From assembly GCA_016865505.2 (NCBI GenBank), contig AP025252.1:1860001-1924000 (forward strand): a stretch of DNA of 64,000 nucleotides, given 5' to 3'. The translations under genes and the position numbers were made by a program. Every line of letters starts with the position of its first letter. Positions within the stretch are counted from its first letter, which is position 1. Below, piece after piece: positions 54,401-62,077 of the stretch. The notes beneath the pieces are model-generated. The model did no database searches and was not told the DNA's origin. It was given only the letters and a program-made list of their open reading frames with translations. This stretch comes from Bryobacterales bacterium F-183. GTDB taxonomy: Bacteria; Acidobacteriota; Terriglobia; Bryobacterales; Bryobacteraceae.

Positions 54401-55331
54401 CCGGCGTAACGGTGGTACCTGCCGCGAGCACCACACAGTCGCGATCCCCGTGCAGCCCAAACCCCGTATGCCGGTCCGGTACTCGCTGTACTTCATAAGC
54501 CTGCCGCGCGCGGCTGTTTTGAACGCTTTTCAACGTTTGTTCAAACGCCTCGTTATCGCCGCTCCCATCCACAATCAGGAGATCGACAGGGACATTGTGA
54601 TTGATCACGCCGGGCTGCAGTGTCGCGCTTGTCCCGCCCACAACTCGCAGCCGCACCTCATCTGCTGGAATCGAACTCAAGATCGGGATGAGCTTCTCCG
54701 CCAGGTCCCGTTGCGGCTTGCCCGCCACGCGCGACCCCGTCAAGAGTTCGCGTGCTTCTCCCAAAACCTCGCCCGCGTGACCTTGGCGCTCTACCTCTGC
54801 GACAACCAGCGGCGTGGCACATCCACGTACGCGAAGCGCAACGCGTGGCGGCAGTGTCAGCGACTGCGGCAATGCCATCACAAAGGTGCCATTTGCCTGC
54901 ACTCGAGTGGACACAAGCCGGCGCGACCCGCTCCAAAGCTCGGCTGTTAAGCTTGCGGTGGCATGAGGACGCGCCCGATCCGTGAGCGTTCCGCGAACCT
55001 CACGTCCACCCGATGTCCAAGCTTGCAGCGACCCTGCATAGCTCGACTGATACCGTAGCGGACTCCCCGATAGGTGCTCACCCTCAGCCGTCACCGCAAT
55101 CGTATGCGGCGCCCCGTCGAAGGTCTCGTCCGGCAACTCGATCGAGAAGGCATGACGGCCGTCGCCGATGCCCGCATCCGGCAAATCCGGCCGAAAATCC
55201 GATGCCTCGCGGCGACGCAACAACACGCCGTCCAGCGTCACTTCCACCGTCAGCCTCTTTTGGGGATCGCCGGGTTCCCACACCCAGCCAATCAACTCCT
55301 GGCCACTTGGCCAGTCGAGGCAACCTTGCAC
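51462..55331 (-). CDS. Large multi-domain glycosyltransferase (GT4/GT2) with duplicated cysteine motif
   Basis: 1289 residues from GTG 55331, chosen because it follows the upstream stop (TAGTG) and has GAGG eight bases before it. N-terminal ~200 residues resemble beta-sandwich modules with no family I recognise. Next comes a degenerate GT4-like part. A complete GT2 domain follows (residues ~605-870: [46 protein letters not shown] with DxD-like [12 protein letters not shown]). Last is a GT4 part with [19 protein letters not shown] cysteine-rich block (WICP...GRYCGEPA...C..C) occurs twice, near 53820-53912 and 52110-52200. Such proteins make surface glycans. Confidence 0.82.
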   Translation of the reverse strand: MQGCLDWPSGQELIGWVWEPGDPQKRLTVEVTLDGVLLRRREASDFRPDLPDAGIGDGRHAFSIELPDETFDGAPHTIAVTAEGEHLSGSPLRYQSSYAGSLQAWTSGGREVRGTLTDRARPHATASLTAELWSGSRRLVSTRVQANGTFVMALPQSLTLPPRVALRVRGCATPLVVAEVERQGHAGEVLGEARELLTGSRVAGKPQRDLAEKLIPILSSIPADEVRLRVVGGTSATLQPGVINHNVPVDLLIVDGSGDNEAFEQTLKSVQNSRARQAYEVQRVPDRHTGFGLHGDRDCVVLAAGTTVTPDWLDRLRHTAYAQALTASASPLVSQVPAVPPSVRGSVEAIAEPSPVCTYYRRDAINEGMSRELGWRNLATAEVWVSNPGVDKDITQSTRVYAAAVRPATEVVTLRCDAAGTVWIGSHGYHLPGDREALLEALRGVKRLRFTTAVNVPPELFALGIEYEIRVEDYSWICPRTNLVDETGRYCGEPALAACERCLARLGAREDWGNLQAASVAALREQSAQVFARASAVAYPSSDTAVRMQQYFNVQGEVAAVSAVPALVRKSGTVAVAGDAAILDECRYDAFKRGLPLVFGGKDDAAVLLYANPAPDTSVVASSLPIVTFDIGATGDFVRRTGFGTVLPLTANAAQINDALVDWMALRPAQTDDLVDIVMPVYSGVAETRTAIASVLASSTRWPYELVVVFDNPADAEMRAMLAEFDGRITVLENDRNLGFVASANRGMALHPGRDVLLLNSDIVAPGSDWLNRIRRAAYAQERVGTVTPFSNNATICSYPRFCRNNELPEGWSVTAMDAHCRETLSGVAQELPTTVGFCMYIRAACLAETGLFDVAVFGQGYGEENDFCMRAAARGWKHVLAADVFVQHVGGVSFGAASAGRAAAAYEKLKRLHPAYGPTVEQFLAEDPVLPLRRKLDLVRLKPRADVYCLASNALPGGTERHVQELAVAAREQGQHVIVLRYSDSEHVEIEGFDNQRYRLPEDTATLRVALRELGVTQMHVHQTVDAPTALFDLGLPYDITVHDYAWICPQIKLIDRTGRYCGEPAVHVCEACYATLGPHEDWPNVTKRMVHVAELRAASKQHLERAQTVWFPSEDAAQRMSRYASMANPKVRLHDECAPMPRRWRKQSGEVARVVFIGGLTRAKGFDVLYGCALDAQKRGLPVEFVVAGACADARQLKELGVRVLGPYQEAEIRGILQDLKPHLAFFPGQWPETFSYTLSIAFAAGIWPVAYDLGAIAERVKQYGYGRLMPVDTPFAQVNDILWSEA

Positions 55332-56245
55332 TACCAGACCTCTTTCTTCTTCAAAATCGCCTGCAGGAACATCGGCTTGATGATCTTCAAGTGCTGCAGT
55401 GCACGCTCCAGATAAATGATGAAGCGGAACCGCCACATGCCCTTGCCCGCACCAAAATTGCGGCCCAGACCTTCGAGCATCGGGTAACACAACCCGCCGT
55501 ACCGCAGGATGTGCAGCGGCTCAAAGTAATCGAGCATCTCCTTCTCGATCACTTCGGAATTGCAGGCCTCTGAGATATCCAGCATCCCCGGCGCATAGTG
55601 CATCCACTTGCCCTTCAACCGGTCCTCATGCGTCGTACGCTCGCGCTTGCTGAACAGCAGGAACAACAACAGCCATGAGATCCAATAGTTCATGAACGGC
55701 GTCTGCAGATATCGCGGACCGACATACTCTTCCACATAAAACAGCCCGCCGGTCTTCAAGCCCTGATTGCACTGAAAGAACAGATTGCTGACGTTATAGA
55801 CGTGGTGGATGCCGTGATGCCCAACGATGAAGTGATACTTGTTCTTCTCCATCACCAGGTTGTTGCAGTCGACCTTGTGCGGCACAAAGCGGAAGTCCAG
55901 CGCCTCGCCCGCCGCGTCCAGATTCTTGGGCGACAGATCGTAACCATGCACTTCATGAAAGCGAATTGCGCGATACCGGTCGCGAAAGAACTCGCGCTCA
56001 TGCCGCATGTCGCCGCACAGCACGGCCGCGCCAATCAGCGCGTGTTCTTCACCGTGTTGGAAGTTTTTGGCGAGTTCGGAATCCACCAAACCCTGCAGCG
56101 AAGGCTCATGCGGGTACGGCCGTGTCGACTGGTAAATCGCCGGAATATTCTTCCAGGAAACGGCCCAAGCCAGATCGAAATCAAAGCCGTCCCACGCCTG
56201 CCGCGCAAGCTCTGCCGCGTCTGTCGTGTTTTGCACTAAGTCCAC
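55331..56245 (-). CDS. Class I SAM methyltransferase-like protein
   Basis: 304 residues, GTG start. HEVHGYDLSPKNLDAAGEA and FRFVPHKVDCNNLVMEKNKYHFIVGHHGIHHVYNVSNLFFQC match the Rossmann strands of class I methyltransferases; the first glycine-rich motif (AAVLCGDMRHEREFF) is atypical. A hydrophobic helix near 190-205 (YWISWLLLFLLF) is unusual for the family. It is first in the second glycan locus. Only 15 bases separate it from the divergent serine hydrolase gene. A sugar O-methylation role is inferred from context. Confidence 0.68.
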   Translation of the reverse strand: MDLVQNTTDAAELARQAWDGFDFDLAWAVSWKNIPAIYQSTRPYPHEPSLQGLVDSELAKNFQHGEEHALIGAAVLCGDMRHEREFFRDRYRAIRFHEVHGYDLSPKNLDAAGEALDFRFVPHKVDCNNLVMEKNKYHFIVGHHGIHHVYNVSNLFFQCNQGLKTGGLFYVEEYVGPRYLQTPFMNYWISWLLLFLLFSKRERTTHEDRLKGKWMHYAPGMLDISEACNSEVIEKEMLDYFEPLHILRYGGLCYPMLEGLGRNFGAGKGMWRFRFIIYLERALQHLKIIKPMFLQAILKKKEVW

Positions 56246-56260
56246 GATACTCTGTTACTC

Positions 56261-57142
56261 GTGCTGCTTACCACTGTCCTTGCCATCACCGCCTTCTCCG
56301 TGCAGGATCTCGACACGGCCGTACGCGCCCGCGCCGCAAAGACCCCCGGTACGCTCTCCGTGTATGCCAAGAATCTCGACACCGGAGCCACCTACTCGCT
56401 CCGTGGTGATGCCAAGGTGCGTACAGCATCCACCATCAAGCTGCCCATCATGGTGGAATGCTACAAAGCGGTCGCCGATGGCCGCGTCAAGTGGGATACC
56501 GTCCTGCCGTTGAAAGAGGAAGACATCGTCTCCGGCTCCGGCGTACTCTTCGAGTTCACGCCCAACGCCCCCATCTTCCTGCGCGACGCCATGCACCTGA
56601 TGATCGTCGTCAGCGACAACACGGCGACAAACCTGATCCTCGACAAGCTCACCGCCAACGCTGTCAACAAGACGATGGAGTCGCTCGGCATCATGGACAC
56701 CAAGAGCATGCGCAAGGTCCGTGGGGACGGCACCAAGCTCAAAGCGCCCACAGGCTGGAGCGATGCAGGACTCAAAGAAGAGAACAAGCAGTACGGCCTA
56801 GGTATGTCCACCCCGCGTGACATGGTCAAGCTGCTAGAGCTCCTGGAGCAAGGCAAAGTCGTGAGTCCGCAGGCATCGAAAGAGATGATCGAGGTTCTGA
56901 AGCGCCAACAACTCCGCGACGGCATCGCCCGCCGCACCGGCGACATGCCGGTAGCCAGCAAGACCGGAGCCCTGGATCGCCTCCGTAGCGACGTCGGCAT
57001 CCTCTACACGCCCAAGGGTCGCGTGGCGATTGCAATCACCATCGACGGCATGGACAAGACCGACTACTCGCCCGACAATGCAGGCCTGTACCTGATTGCC
57101 GACGTCGCGCAACTCGTCGTAGACGCCCTAACGAAGCAATAA
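56261..57142 (+). CDS. Class A beta-lactamase-like serine hydrolase
   Basis: 293 residues, GTG start with a short leader (LLTTVLAITAFS). Active-site motifs: S57-T-I-K60 (TASTIKLPI), S118-D-N120 (VVSDNTATN) and K234-T-G236 (VASKTGALD). The omega-loop ExxLN with the deacylating glutamate is absent; the region reads LKEENKQYGLGMSTPRDM. This places it with penicillin-binding-protein-like serine hydrolases rather than true beta-lactamases. Periplasmic action is expected. It is divergent from the methyltransferase-like gene and precedes a YiaA/B-domain gene. Confidence 0.82.
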   Translation: MLLTTVLAITAFSVQDLDTAVRARAAKTPGTLSVYAKNLDTGATYSLRGDAKVRTASTIKLPIMVECYKAVADGRVKWDTVLPLKEEDIVSGSGVLFEFTPNAPIFLRDAMHLMIVVSDNTATNLILDKLTANAVNKTMESLGIMDTKSMRKVRGDGTKLKAPTGWSDAGLKEENKQYGLGMSTPRDMVKLLELLEQGKVVSPQASKEMIEVLKRQQLRDGIARRTGDMPVASKTGALDRLRSDVGILYTPKGRVAIAITIDGMDKTDYSPDNAGLYLIADVAQLVVDALTKQ

Positions 57143-57179
57143 CCGCAAGCGCTATCTTAAATCGGAGGACGTCACACCC

Positions 57180-57590
57180 TTGCACCCAGCGCCGCCCATT
57201 CCGCAACCACCCACACCAGCATTTATCGGAGCCAGTTGGCTCGCCTTGCTCGTCGGCGCACTCGGCTACAACGTCGGACTCTGGAACGCAGCCATGCCGC
57301 TCAACGAGAAAGGCTTCTACTTCGTCATCCTGATGTACGGCCTCTTCGCCTCGGTCTCCGTACAGAAATCCGTGCGTGACCGTACGGAGGGTATCCCCGT
57401 CAACGGCCTCTACTTTGGCTTGTGCTGGCTCTCGGTGCTGATCTGCCTCGTCCTTCTAGCGGTGGCGCTCTGGAACGCCGAACTCGACCGCAGCGAAAAA
57501 GGCTTTTACGGCATGGCGTACCTGATGAGCCTCTTCGGAGCCATCGCCGTACAAAAGAACGTACGCGACACCGCGGCCATTCGCGGCTAG
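57180..57590 (+). CDS. YiaA/YiaB two-helix-domain membrane protein
   Basis: 136 residues with four membrane helices in two repeats: FIGASWLALLVGALGYNVGLW...EKGFYFVILMYGLFASVSVQKSVRD and LYFGLCWLSVLICLVLLAVALWNAE...EKGFYGMAYLMSLFGAIAVQKNVRD. The duplicated EKGF...VQK.VRD pattern is typical of the YiaA/B domain. Start TTG 57180 with a GGAGG site about eleven bases upstream. The role is unknown; members are inner-membrane proteins. It ends before a terminator shared with the TonB receptor gene. Confidence 0.85.
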   Translation: MHPAPPIPQPPTPAFIGASWLALLVGALGYNVGLWNAAMPLNEKGFYFVILMYGLFASVSVQKSVRDRTEGIPVNGLYFGLCWLSVLICLVLLAVALWNAELDRSEKGFYGMAYLMSLFGAIAVQKNVRDTAAIRG

Positions 57591-57592
57591 TC

Positions 57593-57636
57593 CAAAAAAC
57601 AAAAAGCGCCGCCCAGCTATGGAAGCCGGACGGCGC
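57593..57636 (-). terminator. Intrinsic terminator of the first TonB-dependent receptor gene
   Basis: Stem GCGCCGTCCGGC/GCTGGGCGGCGC (57636-57625 with 57617-57606), seven-base loop, then T-rich TTTTTGTTTTTT on the minus strand. On the plus strand the stem is followed only by CCTTTC, so it acts chiefly on the minus strand. Confidence 0.88.
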
Positions 57637-57651
57637 CTTTCAGAACAACAA

Positions 57652-60600
57652 CTAAAACTGCACACGCATCATCAACTGCATGATGCGAGGATCGCGCACT
57701 GCGGTCACCGCGCCAAAGCCCGTCGGATTGATCCAGCGATTGTTCGCGGAATCAAACGTCGGCAGGTTGTTTGGCGTCGTTGCGCTCAAGTTCGCAAAGT
57801 TGGCCGTACGGCCAATGTCGCTGAACTGCGTGTGGTTGAACACGTTGAACGCATCGGCACGGAACTGCATGTTGACACGCTCAGCCACCCGGAACGACTT
57901 CTGGAGAGACAGATTCCAGTTGTTGATTCCCGGCAGAATGAAGTAGCGGTTCGGAGCTTCCATGCCGATCTGCGCTAGCGGGTTCGCCGCGCTGCCGGCT
58001 GTCGGAGGCAGGAACGCCGCCGGATTCAGCATCTGGTACTCGCTCTTGTTAAACCCGGTTGCCGGATTGCCAACCAGGCGGATGCGAGCGCCTTCCGTGA
58101 ACGAACCGGTAAGGGTCTCGTTCGCCACGCCGGGGATGCTGAAGCTGATGTTCTCCGGCAATCCCGACATGTACTGGTAAATACCCGACACCTGCCAGCC
58201 GCCCAACACCTGCTTCCCGATGCCCGACTGGAACGGGGTGGGAACTTCATACACCCAGTTGATCGCCAGGTTGTTCGTGCGGTGGAAGCTTGCCAGCCCA
58301 TACTGCGCCTTGCGTACGTTGGTGTCGATACGCATAAAGTCGCCGTCTGCACTGGCCGTGGTCAGAGCCTTGCTCCAGGTGTAGGAAAGCCCGAAGAAGA
58401 GGTTCTGCGCCATGCGGCGGTTCAGCGAAACCTGCAGCGAGTTGTAGTTCGCCGTGGCGTCCGCCTTGAAGTACGTGATATCGCCGAAGCCGGGGAACGG
58501 CCGTAGGAAGTCACGATTCGTGATGCCGGCGTTCTGTGGCAGGAACGTCGTCCCGTAAGGAATGGCGTTCAGGTTGATCTGCGCCTGTAAGTGACGCGAC
58601 AGCGAACCCACATAGCTCGTGTCCAGTACAAAACCAAACGGCATTTTGTTCTGGATACCGAACATGTAGTTGTACACGGTCGGCACCTCACCGCCTGTGT
58701 CGAACGACCGCAAGCTGGGCACCGCCGCTAAGGCAACGCCGGAGTTCAACTGGCTCACGATACCGTAGTTCACCTGCGCAGGCACCGCATTCGGAGGATT
58801 GTTGGTCATCGCGAAGGTACGGTTGCCCTGGTAACGGTCGTAGTACACACCGCCACCCGTGCGGATGACGAAGTTCTGCTGCCCGGTGACATCGTATGCC
58901 AGACCGAAGCGAGGTCCGTAGTGGATGCCCCGGTCTTCCATCAGGTACTTGCTCACGCCATTCACGCCGCCAACCACCACGCCGTTCAGCAGGTCGCCGC
59001 TATTGGGAACCACACGGCCCACCGCAAACGCCGGCAGCGTATTGCCGGTGCCAGGATCGACCGCGATGTTCACGCCATTGGCGTCGCGGCCCGGACGATA
59101 CAGGCGCACTGCTTTCGACGGGTTGTACAGCTCCGGACGGAAGCCCGACGCCAGTCCCGTCGATTCATACTGCGGCTGAATCCAGGCGAACCGAAGTCCA
59201 TAATCGAGCGTCAGGCGGCGGGTCACCTTCCAGGTGTCCTGCACATACCATTCCGCGTTGATGTAGCGGTACTTGCCCATGTAGTAGCGGTTGTTCTGCT
59301 GGAACGTGTTGAATACGCCCGCGGCCATGTTGGCAAAGCCGTAGCCGGTGTCGAACGGATTCTGGTACACGCCAGGCGACGTCTGCGACGTATCGCTGAA
59401 GTCATAGTTGCCGTTCGGATTTCCGTCCGGGCTCTGATCCTTCATGCTCTTCTGTACGTAGATGCCGACCTTGAACAGGTGGCTGCCCGAGACCTTGCTG
59501 AAGTTGTTGATAAAGTCCCAGGTCTCATTGAAGTTCACAAACGGCGCGCGACCCGTGCCGTAGGAATTGCTGTTGGCGATGCGCGAACCACCGTAGCCGA
59601 ACGCCACGATGTAGTCGTCCTGCACCGCATCCGGGTACAGCACTGGCAGCGTCGCACCGGTGGTAGCTCTGGTGAGAGGACCGGGGCCTGCTTCCGGCTG
59701 AATCAGAATGTCGTTACGTCCGCGTCCAAACGTGAACTCGTTGGTCGAGGTCGGCGACACCAGCCACGTGAACCCAACGCCTAGGCTCTTGCCGGGGCGT
59801 GCGTCCGTGATCGGAATTGACGGCAGGTTCGAACCCAGCACGAAGGAACCGTAGGGCGTCGTCGTGGAGTTCTTGTTGTTGATGAAGTGGCCCCACAGCC
59901 GCAGCTTGTCCGACAGGTTGTAGTCCAACCGGATCAGATCTTCGCGCCGCGGACGGCTGGTGGAAATCTGCGATTCCAGGTTGAAATCGCGGGTTACCGT
60001 CTTGTCCGTCGTGGGCGCCGGCAGCAGGTTCATCAGCGCGACGCCCGGTGCGTACAGCCGGTTCGCCGGAATGATGTTGTTCGGGAAACACCCGGTGGTG
60101 TTGCCCACATGGCAAGGCGCATTCAACGTGTGATCCTTGATAAAGATCTTCGCGCCGGTGCGATCGATGGACTCAGAGAAGTTCCCCCGCCGTTCGAGCG
60201 ACGTCGGCACAGTGACGCGACGCACGCCTTCCGGCTGCAACTGATCCTGATACTCCTGGCTCCAGAAGAAGAACAGCTTGTTGCGATCTTTGTTGAATCG
60301 CGTACCCGGAATCCAGATCGGACCGCCGATGGTGTAGCCGGGATTGTTGAACCGGTACAACCTGCGTGATCTGCCGTCGCGATTGCTCAGCCAGTCGTTG
60401 GCATTCAAGCTATCGTGGCGGCGATAGTAGTAACCGCTGCCGTGGAACTGATTCGTTCCGCTCTTTGTCACCACGCTGATCTGTGCGCCCGATGAGCGCC
60501 CAAACTCTGCCTGGTAGATACCAGTCAGAATGCGGTACTCCTGCACCGAATCCAGGCTGATCGTTGCTAACTGATCACCGTTGTTGCCGGTATCCACATT

Positions 60601-61284
60601 GCTGATGCCGTTCAAGGTCAGTTGGTTCTGATTGGCGCGCGCGCCATTTGCTGAAATTGCGCCGAGTCCGCCCGTACCCGCCGTCTGGAAGTTACCCGTG
60701 CTGACAACTCCCGGGGTCAGCGCGGCCAATGCCAGATAGCTGCGGCCATTCACCGCGACGTTCTCCAACTGCTTCGTAACGAGCACATCCGAACGTTCCG
60801 CACTTTCCGTCTTGAGTTGGACGGCTGCTGCGGTAACTTCGATCACCTGATCCACCTGTCCGACTTCGAGCTTGATGTCGCCCAACGTGAGACGGTCATT
60901 CGCTTGCACGACCACGTTCTCACGGCGGTAGGTTTTAAAGCCCTTGGCCTTTACTTCCAGGACATAAGTGCCCGGTTGCAAAGTGGTGAATGCAAATCGC
61001 CCGCTTTCATCGGAATCCGTGTTGAACGTGTTCTTTCGGCCTTGATCCGTGATGGTAACGGGTGTATTGGGTACGGCGGCATTCTGCGCGTCGAGCAGAT
61101 TGCCGGTTAGCGAGCCTGTGGTGGTTTGCGCCATCAGAGCAGATGGTGCGTGGAATAAAGAAACGGCAAGGGCACAAGCTGCGGCCATAAGCCACACTGG
61201 TCTCTTGCCTGCGGCCCGAAACGCGGCGGCGTTTTTCGGGCTCGCGGACTGTTGTGTCCGCTCTACTTGCACGTCTAGGTGCAT
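57652..61284 (-). CDS. TonB-dependent receptor with carboxypeptidase-regulatory-like domain (Oar-type)
   Basis: 1210 residues. After a long basic leader and a signal helix (PVWLMAAACALAVSLFHAPSALMAQ) comes a CarboxypepD_reg-like domain (GSLTGNLLDAQNAAVPNTPVTITD, GRFAFTTLQPGTYVLEVKAKGFKTYR). A plug follows (VLVTKQLENVAVNGRSYLALAALTPGV, GARANQNQLTLNGISNVD), then a large outer-membrane barrel ending in an aromatic strand (IMQLMMRVQF). Such proteins take up or export large ligands with TonB energy. The start has AGGGGGAA and a promoter at 61322-61351. Followed by a strong terminator. Confidence 0.92.
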   Translation of the reverse strand: MHLDVQVERTQQSASPKNAAAFRAAGKRPVWLMAAACALAVSLFHAPSALMAQTTTGSLTGNLLDAQNAAVPNTPVTITDQGRKNTFNTDSDESGRFAFTTLQPGTYVLEVKAKGFKTYRRENVVVQANDRLTLGDIKLEVGQVDQVIEVTAAAVQLKTESAERSDVLVTKQLENVAVNGRSYLALAALTPGVVSTGNFQTAGTGGLGAISANGARANQNQLTLNGISNVDTGNNGDQLATISLDSVQEYRILTGIYQAEFGRSSGAQISVVTKSGTNQFHGSGYYYRRHDSLNANDWLSNRDGRSRRLYRFNNPGYTIGGPIWIPGTRFNKDRNKLFFFWSQEYQDQLQPEGVRRVTVPTSLERRGNFSESIDRTGAKIFIKDHTLNAPCHVGNTTGCFPNNIIPANRLYAPGVALMNLLPAPTTDKTVTRDFNLESQISTSRPRREDLIRLDYNLSDKLRLWGHFINNKNSTTTPYGSFVLGSNLPSIPITDARPGKSLGVGFTWLVSPTSTNEFTFGRGRNDILIQPEAGPGPLTRATTGATLPVLYPDAVQDDYIVAFGYGGSRIANSNSYGTGRAPFVNFNETWDFINNFSKVSGSHLFKVGIYVQKSMKDQSPDGNPNGNYDFSDTSQTSPGVYQNPFDTGYGFANMAAGVFNTFQQNNRYYMGKYRYINAEWYVQDTWKVTRRLTLDYGLRFAWIQPQYESTGLASGFRPELYNPSKAVRLYRPGRDANGVNIAVDPGTGNTLPAFAVGRVVPNSGDLLNGVVVGGVNGVSKYLMEDRGIHYGPRFGLAYDVTGQQNFVIRTGGGVYYDRYQGNRTFAMTNNPPNAVPAQVNYGIVSQLNSGVALAAVPSLRSFDTGGEVPTVYNYMFGIQNKMPFGFVLDTSYVGSLSRHLQAQINLNAIPYGTTFLPQNAGITNRDFLRPFPGFGDITYFKADATANYNSLQVSLNRRMAQNLFFGLSYTWSKALTTASADGDFMRIDTNVRKAQYGLASFHRTNNLAINWVYEVPTPFQSGIGKQVLGGWQVSGIYQYMSGLPENISFSIPGVANETLTGSFTEGARIRLVGNPATGFNKSEYQMLNPAAFLPPTAGSAANPLAQIGMEAPNRYFILPGINNWNLSLQKSFRVAERVNMQFRADAFNVFNHTQFSDIGRTANFANLSATTPNNLPTFDSANNRWINPTGFGAVTAVRDPRIMQLMMRVQF

Positions 61285-61549
61285 GTTTTAGTTCCCCCTA
61301 CAGCGAGGTACAGACCCGCGAATTATATAAGAATGCGCACCTCTTCGGCAAATTCTCTGAATCGATGTGAATGACTCGATCGGCCATTCCGCCTTGACCA
61401 CCGCGCTGGGAACTTTTGTACCCCCTACACCGTCTTTCCGGCCCGATCTGTAACGCCTAACTCCAGGCCCCTGATAAAAGCGTTGAAAATCAATAACCTA
61501 CAGGTTGGCAAGTGCCGTGCATACTCTCCTGGCGGAGGCTGCAAACAGC
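61285..61549. promoter_or_regulatory. 265-base intergenic region with minus-strand promoter
   Basis: It separates the divergent TonB receptor gene from the small membrane-protein genes. On the minus strand TTGCCG (61351-61346), 18 bases, TATAAT (61327-61322) form a good sigma-70-like promoter for the receptor. For the plus strand I see no convincing promoter. Nothing else gene-like is seen. Confidence 0.72.
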
Positions 61550-61627
61550 ATGAAATACATTGGCGCTTGGCTATTGGGTGTACCCACCGGACTCATCGTC
61601 CTCTGGTTTATTTGGAATCAGCTGTAA
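61550..61627 (+). CDS. 25-residue single-pass membrane peptide
   Basis: MKYIGAWLLGVPTGLIVLWF is the first 20 residues, followed by five more and TAA: one hydrophobic helix with a short basic/aromatic start. GGAGG lies eleven bases upstream. It precedes two other tiny membrane-protein genes in the same direction. Peptides of this kind are often conserved in proteobacteria and acidobacteria, but I cannot name the family. It may be a stress or envelope peptide. Protein-level proof is needed. Confidence 0.55.
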   Translation: MKYIGAWLLGVPTGLIVLWFIWNQL

Positions 61628-61642
61628 GACACAAACGGAGAA

Positions 61643-61867
61643 ATGAGCATGAAAATTCTGGCGATCGCGCTGCTGGCCTTTGGCCTGATTGGTCTGGTGA
61701 CCGGCGGCTTTTCCTTCACAACCAAAGAAAAAGTAGTGGACCTTGGCCCTATTGATATTTCCAAGGACAAAACCCACACGGCATACATTCCCGTCATTGG
61801 TAGCGTAGCGGCGCTTGCCGCCGGCGCATTCATCCTAGTGGCCGGATCAAGGAGGACAAGCTCATGA
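61643..61867 (+). CDS. Small two-helix membrane protein (DUF3185-like)
   Basis: 74 residues: helix one KILAIALLAFGLIGLVTGGF, a TTKEKVVDLGPIDISKDKTHTAYIP stretch, then helix two VIGSVAALAAGAFILVAGS. This resembles the DUF3185-type proteins (GxxxYTTREKVxDLGPIE...KT...PP...). It starts 15 bases after the 25-residue gene and overlaps the next gene by ATGA. The role is unknown. Confidence 0.72.
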   Translation: MSMKILAIALLAFGLIGLVTGGFSFTTKEKVVDLGPIDISKDKTHTAYIPVIGSVAALAAGAFILVAGSRRTSS

Positions 61868-62013
61868 ACTTAGTTTTGGTTCTTTTCATTCTTCTGCTGC
61901 TCTTTGGCGGCGGCGGCTATTACTACGGCGGCCCCGTGTACGGCACCAGCATCGGCGGCCTGCTACTCGCCGTCATCCTCGTCTATCTTTTGATGGGACG
62001 CAGGAGCGTATAA
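61864..62013 (+). CDS. Tiny membrane protein (DUF3309-like)
   Basis: 49 residues: MNLVLVLFILLLLFGGGGYYY, a Gly/Tyr turn (GGPVYGTSIGG), then a second helix LLLAVILVYLLMG ending RRSV. The layout fits DUF3309-like proteins. ATGA overlap with the preceding gene supports a real gene even at this length. It ends before a terminator shared with the second TonB receptor. Confidence 0.65.
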   Translation: MNLVLVLFILLLLFGGGGYYYGGPVYGTSIGGLLLAVILVYLLMGRRSV

Positions 62014-62047
62014 AAACAAAACGGGCGGCCCTTTTCAGGACCGCCCG
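62012..62047 (-). terminator. Intrinsic terminator of the second TonB-dependent receptor gene
   Basis: On the minus strand CGGGCGGTCCT, loop GAAA, AGGGCCGCCCG (62047-62022), then TTTTGTTTTTA. One position pairs as G-U on this strand but would be an A-C mismatch on the other, so the minus direction is favoured. It overlaps the last bases of the plus-strand tiny gene. Confidence 0.88.
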
Positions 62048-62077
62048 CTTCACTTCGAGAACAGCAACCGTCGTGGG

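Noticed and set aside
56261-57142. A true beta-lactamase resistance gene
   Set aside because: SxxK, SDN and KTG are present but the ExxLN deacylation motif is missing, so a penicillin-binding-protein-like hydrolase is more likely.
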